Assembly: GCA_900550785.1 (NCBI GenBank)
Contig: URTL01000091.1
Location: forward strand, 1-7,686
DNA: 7,686 nucleotides
Source: an uncultured Collinsella sp.
GTDB taxonomy: Bacteria; Actinomycetota; Coriobacteriia; Coriobacteriales; Coriobacteriaceae
Direction: 5' to 3'
Shown here: piece by piece, positions 1 to 5,389 of the stretch
Numbering within the stretch: the first letter of the stretch is position 1
Layout of the letters: each line of letters opens with the position of its first letter
Program-made: the position numbers and the translations under genes
The notes under the pieces: generated by a model
Seen by the model: only the letters and a program-made list of their open reading frames with translations
Database searches by the model: none
Told to the model about the DNA's origin: nothing

Positions 1-657
1 GAGCGGGGCTTCGCCTCCGCCCTCGAGGAGATGACGCGCGTCGAGGTCGCCGCCCGGGAGGTCAGGATCACCAACCAGCGCATACGGTCGTCGGGGTTCC
101 CCTACATCAAGGGGCTGGCGGACTTCGACTGGGACTTCCAGCCGTCGGTCCCGCGCGCCGAGATCGATGAGCTCGCGACCCTGAGGTTCGTCGAGCGGGC
201 CGAGAACGTCCTGTTCGTGGGGAGCCCCGGCGTGGGCAAGACGCACCTCGCCGTCGCGCTGGGCATCGAGGCGGTCAAGGCGGGGCGCGAGGTCAGGTTC
301 GTGGACTGCGCCCGGCTCGTCGAGGACCTGGAGGACGCCTCGTCGCGCGGCATCCTCAAGAAGAGGCTCAAGTACTACGCCCACTCGAGGCTGCTGATCA
401 TCGACGAGCTCGGCTACCTCGACGTCGGCAGCGCGGGCGCGGACCTGCTGTTCCAGCTGATATCGACGCGCTACGAGCAGCGCTCGACGATCATCACCAC
501 CAACGTGGGGATCAGCGGCTGGGGCAGGGTGTTCGGGGACGACGTGGCGGCGAGCGCGATCGCGGACAGGGTGTGCCACCACTGCCACCTGGTCAAGATA
601 ACGGGCAGGTCCTACAGGCTGAAGGACCTGCCGAGGGACGGTCCCGTCAAGCCGTGA
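1..657 (+). CDS. istB: IS21-family helper ATPase IstB (5' end outside window)
   Basis: This is the AAA+ ATPase that assists the IstA transposase of IS21-family elements in target capture. The frame is open from base 1, and the residues before the first in-window ATG (base 31), ERGFASALEE, match the usual IstB N-terminal region. The true start is therefore most likely upstream of the window and ATG 31 is internal. Counting from that ATG, the Walker A motif GSPGVGKT is at residues 64-71, Walker B LLIIDE at 121-126, and the sensor-1-like TIITTN at 153-158. The C-terminal block GWGRVFGDD...IADRVCHHCHLVKITGRSYRLKD is diagnostic of IstB. The stop is TGA at 655-657. Family length is about 250 aa, so some 20-40 residues are missing to the left. 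The istA gene should lie just upstream, outside the window. The only other AAA+ candidate is DnaC, but the C-terminal block favours IstB. Confidence 0.93.
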   Translation, partial: ERGFASALEEMTRVEVAAREVRITNQRIRSSGFPYIKGLADFDWDFQPSVPRAEIDELATLRFVERAENVLFVGSPGVGKTHLAVALGIEAVKAGREVRFVDCARLVEDLEDASSRGILKKRLKYYAHSRLLIIDELGYLDVGSAGADLLFQLISTRYEQRSTIITTNVGISGWGRVFGDDVAASAIADRVCHHCHLVKITGRSYRLKDLPRDGPVKP

Positions 658-758
658 CCGGAATCGGTGAAAATACGTTAGCGCAACCGGTGAAACCGCC
701 TTTGCGCGAACGGCGCGCCTGTTTAGCGAAACTGGTGAAAAATAGATTGACGCTAACA
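658..758 (+). repeat. IS21 right-end subterminal repeats
   Basis: Non-coding tail of the IS21 element. The motif GGTGAAA recurs at 666-672, 689-695 and 734-740, spaced 23 and 45 bp, so roughly multiples of 22-23 bp. The longer units GTTAGCGCAACCGGTGAAA (677-695) and TTTAGCGAAACTGGTGAAA (722-740) match at 16 of 19 positions. A degenerate unit starting TTTGCGCGAACGG (701-713) falls between them. The terminal CGCTAACA (751-758) is the inverted form of the GTTAGCG core. Multiple internal repeats at the ends are typical of IS21-family elements and are thought to bind IstA. Confidence 0.66.
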
Positions 759-1251
759 CCACCGGCTGTGGCTCACCGACATCACCGAGTTCAGGCTCCC
801 GGGCGGCGAGAAGGTCTACCTGAGCCCGGTCATCGACTGCTTCGACGGGATGCCCGTCGCCTGGTCGATCGGGCTGCACCCCGACAAGCGCCTCGCGAAC
901 TCGAGCCTGCTCAAGGCCTGCGCGGCGAGGCCGGCGGGCGGGCGCACGACGATCCACTCGGACCGGGGTGGCCACTACCGCTGGCCGGAGTGGATTGGGA
1001 TCTGCGAGGAGAACGGCCTGGTCAGGAGCATGTCCGCGAAGGGCTGCAGCCCGGACAACTCGGCCTGCGAGGGCTTCTTCGGGCGCCTCAAGAACGAGTT
1101 CTTCCGCTACAGGGACTGGGAGGGCGTGACGGCCGAGGAGTTCATGGGGAGGCTCGAGGCCTACCTCGTGTACTATCGGGATGGGCGCATCAAGAAGTCC
1201 CTCGAGTGGCTGAGCCCGATGGAGTACCGCAGGAAGCTTGGATACGCCTAG
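757..1251 (+). pseudogene. IS3-family (IS150-like) DDE transposase, N-terminally truncated
   Basis: The frame begins after an in-frame stop at 754-756, and the first recognisable residues are RLWLTDITEFRLPGG. This is the start of the rve-type catalytic core of IS3-family OrfB. All three catalytic residues remain: Asp in TDIT (778-780), Asp in HSDRGG (961-963) and Glu in ACEGFFGRLKNE (1069-1071). There are 35 residues between the second Asp and the Glu, the classic DD(35)E spacing. The C-terminus LVYYRDGRIKKSLEWLSPMEYRRKLGYA is intact and ends at TAG 1249-1251. About 164 codons remain of the usual 270-290 of OrfB, and the helix-turn-helix N-terminal region is absent. The missing 5' part probably lies on the other side of the IS21 insertion. 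An internal ATG at 850 would give a product lacking the first Asp, so activity is unlikely. Confidence 0.88.
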
Positions 1252-1281
1252 GCGCGGTCCAAGAAATCGTCCGCACCCCCA
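759..1281 (+). mobile_element. Right-hand remnant of an IS3-family insertion sequence
   Basis: This remnant runs from the IS21 junction to a probable right inverted repeat at about 1257-1281. That stretch begins GTCCAAGAAATC, continues GTCCGCACCCCCA, and ends in CA as IS3-family ends do. It follows the transposase stop by only 6 bp, a typical distance. The left end and the orfA/5' orfB portion are not in the window, so the repeat cannot be confirmed by pairing. Confidence 0.6.
1257..1281 (+). repeat. Probable right inverted repeat of the IS3-family element
   Basis: The assignment rests on position just after the transposase stop, the GTCC...GTCCGCACC wording seen in IS150-type ends, and the terminal CA. 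Its partner repeat is outside the window. Confidence 0.45.
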
Positions 1282-1411
1282 AACAGGAACTATTTCACCG
1301 CAATTGCTGAGGGGATAGATTGCGGCAGCGGCAGAGGCAACGGCAGCGGCAGAGGCGTTGGCAGCTGTGGTAGTGGCAACGGCAACTGGCAGGGTGTTTT
1401 CCGTCTACTTG
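1282..1411. other. Intergenic spacer between IS remnant and mgtA 3' end
   Basis: Non-coding by inspection. It holds a short hexamer repeat (1324-1365) and no convincing intrinsic terminator for mgtA, which reads leftward into it. I see no hairpin followed by a U tract on the minus strand here, so mgtA transcription may continue antisense into the IS remnant or end by another mechanism. Confidence 0.5.
1324..1365 (+). repeat. GGCNNN hexamer tandem repeat
   Basis: Seven consecutive hexamers beginning GGC: GGCAGC, GGCAGA, GGCAAC, GGCAGC, GGCAGA, GGCGTT, GGCAGC. Related GGCAAC units follow at 1376-1387. It is a low-complexity, microsatellite-like tract just beyond the mgtA stop. Its minus-strand translation is a Leu-Pro repeat, but no credible gene covers it. 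Confidence 0.7.
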
Positions 1412-4180
1412 CTACAGCAGCTCGCCGTGGCGGGCAATGTAGCGGCGCTTTGCCAGCTGAGTGAGCGCGATGTAGGCGGTGACGATGCCGACGAGCAGCG
1501 CGAAAAAGCTCGCGGGCAGTGTCATGAGGCCGAGCGCATCGGCGATGGGGCTTGCCGGCAGCCAGGTGACGAGCGCCAGACCCAGCACGGTGAGAACGCA
1601 CAGTGCGGGCGCGGCGTGGTCGCGCGGGCTCGGCAGATGCGGGGAGCGCAGCATGTGGACCACGAGTGTCTGCGACCACATGGACTCGACAAACCAGCCG
1701 CTCTGGAAGAGTGCGGCAAAGGTCGCCATACCCGCGACGTCGCCCGCGGCGGCAAGCTCGGGCCAGCTTGCGTCCACGGCGGCGGGGCACACGACAAAGA
1801 AGAGCGCGGCGAAGGTCACGATGTCAAACAGCGAGCTCACGGGGCCCAGCTCGAGCATAAAGCCCTTGATGGACGCGGCATCCCAGGCACGCGGGCGAGC
1901 GGTCCAGACGTCATCGACGGTGTCCCATGGTAGCGCGATGCACACGATCTCGTAGACGAGCGATAGCAGCACCAGCTGCAGGGCACTCATGGGCAAAAAC
2001 GGCAAGAACAGGCTCGCGACGGTCACGGACAGCACGTTGCCAAAGTTGGAGCTCACTGTGGTCTTGAGGTACTTGAGCAGGTTGCCGTAGGTGCGGCGGC
2101 CTTCGATGATGCCGCGCTCGAGCACGCCCAGGTCCTTCTGAAGCAAGATGATATCGGCGGATTCCTTGGCAATATCGACGGCCGAATCGACCGAGATGCC
2201 GCAATCGCTCGCACGCATGGCGGCGGCGTCGTTGATGCCGTCGCCCATAAAGCCCACGGTGTGGCCGAGCATCTCGCGCATGACACGTACCAGGCGCGCC
2301 TTCTGCAGCGGCGAGAGCTTGGCGAAGAGGTGGGTTTTCTCGGCGCGCTCGGCAAGTTCGGCGTCATCGAGCGCATCGATCTCGGAGCCGAGCAAGACGT
2401 TGCTCGCATCGATACCAATCTGCTCGCAGACGGTGGCGGCGACGCGGTCGTTGTCGCCGGTTAGGACCTTGACCGCCACGCCCTTGGCCTCGAGGGTGGC
2501 GACGGCGCCCGCGGCACTTGCTTTGGGCGGATCGAGGAAGGCCAAAAAGCCCATCAGCACCATGTCGCACTCGTCGGCGATGCCAAACTCGCCCACGCAG
2601 CGCGGATTGGTCTTCTGCGCCACGGCAATTACGCGTAGGCCCTCGGCGTTAAGTCCGGCGACCTGCTTGCGAATCTGGGCGAGCTTCTCGTCGGTGAGCG
2701 GCTGAGCGATGCCATCGACTTCGACAAAGGAGCAGATCTCGAGCATTTCCTCGGCAGCGCCCTTGGTAACCATCTGGGTTTTGCCTTGGGCGTCGGCGAC
2801 AACTACGCTCAGGCGACGGCGCGAGAAATCGAAGGGAACCTCGTCGACCTTGGTATAGCGGTCGCGCAGACTCTGGCCCAGCATAGAATCGGGCACGACG
2901 GTCGAGGGCGTCACATCGGCACGGTCGATTACGGCCAGGTCGATAAGGTTTTTGAGGCCGGTTTGGAAGAAGCTATTCAAAAATGCATGGCGCAGCACGC
3001 GTGCATCTTCGTTGCCGTCGGTGTTGAGATAGCGCTCGAGCACGATGCGGTCTTCGGTGAGGGTGCCGGTCTTGTCGCAGCACAGGACGTCCATCGCGCC
3101 GAGGTTTTGAATCGCCGGCAGCTCCTTGACGATAACCTGGCGACGGGCGAGGTCCTTGGCGCCCTGCGATAGGCTCGTGGTCACGATAACGGGAAGCATC
3201 TGCGGCGTGATGCCCACGGCCACGCTCGTAGCGAACAGCAGCGCGTCGATGACGTTGCCCTTGGTGGTGGCGTTGATGGCAAAGACGGCCGGCGCCATAA
3301 CGAGCATGAGGCGTACGAGCAACATGGAGACGCTCGAGACGCCGCGGTCAAACGCGCTCTTTTCGCCGCGCCCGTTGAGCATCTTGGCGATGCCGCCCAG
3401 GTAGGTGTCCGAGCCAGTGGCAACGACAAGCGCCATGGCGGCGCCGTTTTGCACGGAGGTGCCGGTAAAGACGATGTTCTTGCAGGCAGAGAGTGGCAGT
3501 GCGGAGCCGTCGGCGCCCTCGACGACGGTGGCGGCGGCGGTCTTCTCGACGGCCTCGCTCTCGCCGGTGAGTGCGGACTCGATCACAAACAGGTCGCGCG
3601 CGGTGATGATGCGGGCATCGGCTGGAACCATATCGCCGGCAGAGAGGCGGATCACATCGCCGGGGACGAGCTCGTCGAAGGGGATCTCGATGCGCTCGCC
3701 GTCGCGCAGGGCGGTGCAAGTGTTGGAGACCAGGTCCTTGAGGGCCTCTGCCGCATTGCCGCTACGGGCTTCCTGGATAAACTTCATGCCGCCCGATACC
3801 AGCAGCATGATGCCGATGACGATGACCGTGGAGGGGTCGCGCTGCGGCTCGGGCGCGGCGAGCACGTCGATGTAGAGCGAGACCAGCGCGAGCGCGGCGA
3901 GGATGCCGGCGAAGGGATCGATGAACGCGTCGGCGATGCGGCGGGCGAGCGTTTTGGTCGTTGCCTCGATGGTGTTGGGGCCGACGGCGTTCAGGCGCTC
4001 AGTTGCCTGCTCGACGGTGAGGCCGTTTGCCGTGGCGTCAAGCAGTACGAGGGCGTCCTCGGCACTATGGGTGGCGGCGAATATGGTGTTCTTGGACAGG
4101 CCGGTATGAGCGGCAGGGCGCGCCGTGCGGCGGCGCTTGGAGATGGCTTCGAGTACCGTGACGGTTTTGAGCATCAGCAT
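1412..4180 (-). CDS. mgtA: Magnesium-importing P-type ATPase, MgtA/MgtB type
   Basis: A 922-residue P3B-type ATPase of the cytoplasmic membrane that couples ATP hydrolysis to Mg2+ uptake. Landmarks in order are an N-terminal cation-ATPase region (about 37-80), TM1-2 (about 85-135), actuator motif LTGES (204-208), TM3-4 with ITPQMLP (324-330), phosphorylation motif DKTGT with the aspartate at 369, nucleotide-domain TGDN (574-577) and hinge GDGIND (646-651). About six C-terminal membrane segments follow (roughly 709-907). The C-terminal YIARHGELL corresponds to the MgtA ending. Length is close to the family's 900 aa, with about 20 extra basic N-terminal residues. The start ATG at 4180 is supported by AAGGAGGA four bases upstream; Met3 is a less well placed alternative. 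TM6 reads VYEIVCIALPWDTVD, whereas I recall YDISQ-like wording in enterobacterial MgtA, so the ion site may differ slightly. The gene is monocistronic in this window, divergent from pyrE, and preceded by a long structured leader. A Ca2+ ATPase is the main alternative, but the overall wording favours MgtA. Confidence 0.94.
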   Translation of the reverse strand: MLMLKTVTVLEAISKRRRTARPAAHTGLSKNTIFAATHSAEDALVLLDATANGLTVEQATERLNAVGPNTIEATTKTLARRIADAFIDPFAGILAALALVSLYIDVLAAPEPQRDPSTVIVIGIMLLVSGGMKFIQEARSGNAAEALKDLVSNTCTALRDGERIEIPFDELVPGDVIRLSAGDMVPADARIITARDLFVIESALTGESEAVEKTAAATVVEGADGSALPLSACKNIVFTGTSVQNGAAMALVVATGSDTYLGGIAKMLNGRGEKSAFDRGVSSVSMLLVRLMLVMAPAVFAINATTKGNVIDALLFATSVAVGITPQMLPVIVTTSLSQGAKDLARRQVIVKELPAIQNLGAMDVLCCDKTGTLTEDRIVLERYLNTDGNEDARVLRHAFLNSFFQTGLKNLIDLAVIDRADVTPSTVVPDSMLGQSLRDRYTKVDEVPFDFSRRRLSVVVADAQGKTQMVTKGAAEEMLEICSFVEVDGIAQPLTDEKLAQIRKQVAGLNAEGLRVIAVAQKTNPRCVGEFGIADECDMVLMGFLAFLDPPKASAAGAVATLEAKGVAVKVLTGDNDRVAATVCEQIGIDASNVLLGSEIDALDDAELAERAEKTHLFAKLSPLQKARLVRVMREMLGHTVGFMGDGINDAAAMRASDCGISVDSAVDIAKESADIILLQKDLGVLERGIIEGRRTYGNLLKYLKTTVSSNFGNVLSVTVASLFLPFLPMSALQLVLLSLVYEIVCIALPWDTVDDVWTARPRAWDAASIKGFMLELGPVSSLFDIVTFAALFFVVCPAAVDASWPELAAAGDVAGMATFAALFQSGWFVESMWSQTLVVHMLRSPHLPSPRDHAAPALCVLTVLGLALVTWLPASPIADALGLMTLPASFFALLVGIVTAYIALTQLAKRRYIARHGELL

Positions 4181-4184
4181 AGGG

Positions 4185-4203
4185 TCCTCCTTGTTGAAGG
4201 GAG
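4185..4203 (-). promoter_or_regulatory. mgtA ribosome binding site with potential occluding hairpin
   Basis: AAGGAGGA (4192-4185) lies four bases before the mgtA ATG and fixes that start. Just upstream, CTCCCTT (4203-4197) can pair with AAGGAG (4192-4187) across a CAAC loop: six pairs with one bulged C. This weak helix could mask the site until it is opened. Confidence 0.5.
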
Positions 4204-4265
4204 TTAGCGTGCGTGTCGTATTTGCTTCAAAAAACCTAGATGTCGCTCACGTCAAGCTCTTGAGC

Positions 4266-4293
4266 CCACAAAGGGTGCAGCGCGCCTTTGTGG
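4266..4293 (-). promoter_or_regulatory. Perfect 9-bp hairpin in mgtA leader
   Basis: The arms CCACAAAGG (4293-4285 in transcript direction) and CCTTTGTGG (4274-4266) are perfectly complementary around a 10-nt loop. No U tract follows directly, so it is not a classic terminator. It lies inside the loop of the long-range helix. Its loop-side GCAGCGCGC(C)TTTG segment (4277-4290, plus strand) is repeated at 4415-4427 in the same leader. Confidence 0.6.
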
Positions 4294-4319
4294 TGGTTTT
4301 GGCGATCTGCCGGTGGCGT

Positions 4320-4391
4320 TTATGCGTGTGCGGAGTCCTCGCGGCGTGCCGAGGGCGACATGCAGGTTTTTCGACTAGGACTGCCTTCCAT
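4320..4391 (-). CDS. Candidate 23-aa leader peptide upstream of mgtA
   Basis: A short ORF with ATG at 4391-4389 and TAA at 4322-4320. It is preceded by AGGAGGTG (4403-4396), a full-strength Shine-Dalgarno with the same four-base spacing as that of mgtA itself. The peptide begins MEGSPSRKTC and ends EDSAHA. It has two Ser-Pro pairs, a basic middle and an acidic pair near the end, with no signal peptide or membrane segment. Codons 6-13 form the 5' arm of the long-range inverted repeat, so ribosomes on this ORF would control whether that arm can pair. By analogy with MgtL of Salmonella (a short ORF in the mgtA leader whose translation affects mgtA readthrough), a regulatory role is plausible. 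There is no sequence similarity to MgtL that I can see. The strong ribosome binding site is the main evidence that it is translated. Confidence 0.5.
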   Translation of the reverse strand: MEGSPSRKTCMSPSARREDSAHA

Positions 4392-4458
4392 GGCACACCT
4401 CCTAAAGGCTGAGCGCAGCGCGCTTTGGGTATCTCGTACCCCTTTTTAATCCGCCCGT

Positions 4459-4487
4459 ATTCTTGATGAGGGGGTTTGCCATGTCAA
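4459..4487 (-). promoter_or_regulatory. Sigma-70-type promoter for mgtA
   Basis: On the minus strand there is a perfect -35 TTGACA (4487-4482), a 17-bp spacer, and -10 AAGAAT (4464-4459, 4 of 6 to TATAAT). Transcription would begin around 4452, leaving the long leader described separately. No other site in this intergenic region is as good on either strand. Confidence 0.65.
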
Positions 4488-4617
4488 CCCCATTGTTCGG
4501 AAAACCATTTCCCCTGACAAAGCCTTTACAGAATGCCGTGGCTCCAAAGCACGCCCACATCGACGCCTCGCCTGCGCTAAACTGAAGAGCACGTACGCAA
4601 TTACGAGAGGAGCCCGC
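4488..4617 (+). other. Intergenic region upstream of pyrE
   Basis: This is the divergent spacer between the mgtA promoter and pyrE. The pyrE ribosome binding site AGGAG (4608-4612) is clear. No strong promoter is visible on the plus strand: TAAACT at 4578-4583 could be a -10 but lacks a good -35. No attenuator, PyrR site or riboswitch was recognised. Confidence 0.4.
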
Positions 4618-5316
4618 ATGGAGGCTTACAAGCAAGAGTTCATCAAGTTTATGGTTGAGTCCGACGTTCTTAAGTTCGGCAGCTTTACGCTCAAGAGCGG
4701 CCGTCAGTCCCCGTTCTTTATGAACGCCGGCGCTTACGTGACGGGCTATCAGCTCAAGAAGCTGGGCGAGTATTACGCCCAGGCCATCCACGATAACTTT
4801 GGCGACGACTTTGATGTGCTGTTTGGACCGGCCTACAAGGGTATTCCGCTGGCCGTCGTGACCGCAATTGCCTACCACGAGCTGTACGGCAAGGAGGTCA
4901 AGTACTGCTGTGACCGCAAGGAGGCCAAGGACCACGGTGCCGATAAGGGCAACCTGCTGGGTTATGAGCCCAAGGACGGCGACCGTGTGGTCATGGTCGA
5001 GGACGTTACCACCAGCGGCAAGTCCATCGACGAGACCTATCCCAAGGTCAAGGCTGCTGCCGATGTAGAGATCAAGGGCCTGATCGTGTCCCTCAACCGC
5101 ATGGAGGTCGGCAAGGGTGGCGTGACCACCGCGCAGAAGGAGATCGAGGCCAAGTACGGTTTCCCCGTCGCGAGCATCGTCTCCATGGCCGAGGTCGTCG
5201 AGACCCTCTACAACCACGAGATCGACGGCAAGGTTGTTATCGATGACGAGCTCAAGGCCGCCATCGAATCCGACGCCGATCATGCCCGTCGGATTCTCGG
5301 GTGCGTCCGTCCTTAG
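4618..5316 (+). CDS. pyrE: Orotate phosphoribosyltransferase with a foreign-looking C-terminus
   Basis: Converts orotate and PRPP to orotidine 5'-monophosphate in de novo pyrimidine synthesis; a cytosolic enzyme, normally dimeric. The 232-residue frame starts at ATG 4618 after AGGAG with a five-base gap. Recognisable features are FTLKSGRQSPFF (23-34), FGPAYKGIPLA (69-79), the catalytic flexible loop RKEAKDHG (100-107), and the PRPP-binding signature VVMVEDVTTSGKS (124-136). The wording is that of the clostridial/coriobacterial type, which usually ends in something like DDELKAAIDAYYxxYG. Here the match stops at about residue 216 and the last residues, SDADHARRILGCVRP, do not fit PyrE. All 18 Glu codons up to residue 211 are GAG, and the next, residue 217, is GAA. 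I infer that the true PyrE C-terminus has been replaced at a sequence join near 5,245-5,270. The catalytic part is complete. Confidence 0.92.
   Translation: MEAYKQEFIKFMVESDVLKFGSFTLKSGRQSPFFMNAGAYVTGYQLKKLGEYYAQAIHDNFGDDFDVLFGPAYKGIPLAVVTAIAYHELYGKEVKYCCDRKEAKDHGADKGNLLGYEPKDGDRVVMVEDVTTSGKSIDETYPKVKAAADVEIKGLIVSLNRMEVGKGGVTTAQKEIEAKYGFPVASIVSMAEVVETLYNHEIDGKVVIDDELKAAIESDADHARRILGCVRP
5245..5270. other. Probable chimeric junction between two genomes
   Basis: PyrE similarity ends here and betaproteobacterial-type sequence begins. The codons for LKAAIE could occur in both a coriobacterial pyrE and a proteobacterial ribF, giving a microhomology of roughly 17-20 bp across which an assembler, or recombination, could switch. 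Glu codon choice changes at the same point. Confidence 0.5.
5251..5316 (+). pseudogene. ribF: Probable C-terminal tail of RibF (bifunctional riboflavin kinase/FAD synthetase)
   Basis: The last 21 or so codons of the pyrE frame read LKAAIESDADHARRILGCVRP and end at TAG 5314-5316. This resembles the C-terminal helix of proteobacterial RibF, whose endings carry wording such as L-x-x-x-I-x-x-D-x-x-x-A-R. RibF commonly sits directly before ileS in proteobacteria, and ileS starts 73 bp downstream here. The match is short and recalled from family knowledge, so it stays an inference. The alternative is that this is a divergent PyrE tail. Confidence 0.4.
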
Positions 5317-5323
5317 GCGGACG
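5304..5323 (+). terminator. Hairpin overlapping the pyrE-frame stop
   Basis: The arms CGTCCG (5304-5309) and CGGACG (5318-5323) flank an 8-nt loop that contains the TAG stop. The sequence after it is TCCCCCTTC, with no real U tract. It is therefore a weak terminator candidate, or simply an intergenic stem before ileS. Confidence 0.3.
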
Positions 5324-5389
5324 TCCCCCTTCAAGGCATGAATCCTTAACCCTTACCTGAAGAGCCCGAGGGGGCCAGGAGTACTGACC

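Larger units (their letters stand above)
1..758 (+). mobile_element. Right-hand part of an IS21-family insertion sequence
   Basis: The segment comprises the istB gene and about 100 bp of non-coding right end. The element continues beyond the left edge, where istA and the left end would be. I place its right boundary at base 758, after GACGCTAACA. Read on the minus strand this is TGTTAGCGTC, and IS21-family elements commonly have TG...CA termini. Immediately beyond it an IS3-type transposase frame begins in mid-domain, which fits an insertion boundary. The exact last base and the target duplication cannot be fixed without the left end. Confidence 0.72.
4181..4452 (-). promoter_or_regulatory. 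Structured 5' leader of mgtA with upstream ORF and long-range helix
   Basis: The predicted transcript starts near 4452 and runs about 270 nt to the mgtA ATG. In transcript order it contains these elements. First is a 5-bp hairpin GGGTA/TACCC (4427-4441), then a 5-bp hairpin AGCGC/GCGCT (4412-4424). A 23-codon ORF (4391-4320) follows. A 20-position long-range inverted repeat (4374-4355 with 4246-4227) would pair 19 of 20 bases in RNA, including two G-U pairs, with one C-C mismatch. A perfect 9-bp hairpin (4293-4266) sits inside the 108-nt loop. A U6 tract (4234-4229) forms part of the 3' arm, and a small hairpin (4203-4187) covers the mgtA Shine-Dalgarno. mgtA leaders in other bacteria sense Mg2+ by the M-box riboswitch or by leader-peptide translation. 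I find no M-box GGTGAGGCTCC-like core, so the leader-peptide or a new architecture is the better guess. Function is inferred. Confidence 0.55.

Noticed and set aside
1290..1300. CGGTGAAATAG on the minus strand, resembling the GGTGAAAAATAG of the IS21 right end
   Set aside because: It is about 10 bases with an indel and no other IS21 sequence nearby, so chance similarity is likely.
573..1310. A 245-codon plus-strand frame spanning the IS21/IS3 boundary
   Set aside because: It overlaps the istB end and the IS3 transposase in another frame, and its translation is Arg/Gly/Pro-rich with no motif.
1290..1790. A minus-strand frame with a Leu-Pro repeat C-terminus
   Set aside because: Most of it is an alternative frame inside mgtA, and the Leu-Pro repeat is only the translated hexamer tract.
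3449..4207. A 252-codon plus-strand frame opposite mgtA
   Set aside because: It is antisense to conserved MgtA sequence and has no supporting domain or ribosome binding site.
4427..4447. GGGTA/TACCC stem followed by CTTTTT on the plus strand, looking like an intrinsic terminator
   Set aside because: There is no plus-strand gene upstream for it to terminate and the stem is only 5 bp. It is better read as a 5' hairpin of the mgtA transcript.
4181..4452. A known M-box (ykoK) magnesium riboswitch before mgtA
   Set aside because: The conserved GGTGAGGCTCC-like core and the flanking M-box segments were not found by eye. A covariance-model scan could overturn this.
4554..4583. Possible pyrE promoter with -10 TAAACT
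   Set aside because: The best-spaced -35 hexamers match only about 3 of 6 consensus bases, which is too weak to call.
4402..5334. A 310-codon minus-strand frame opposite pyrE
   Set aside because: It is antisense to pyrE with no family resemblance; its length follows from codon bias in pyrE.
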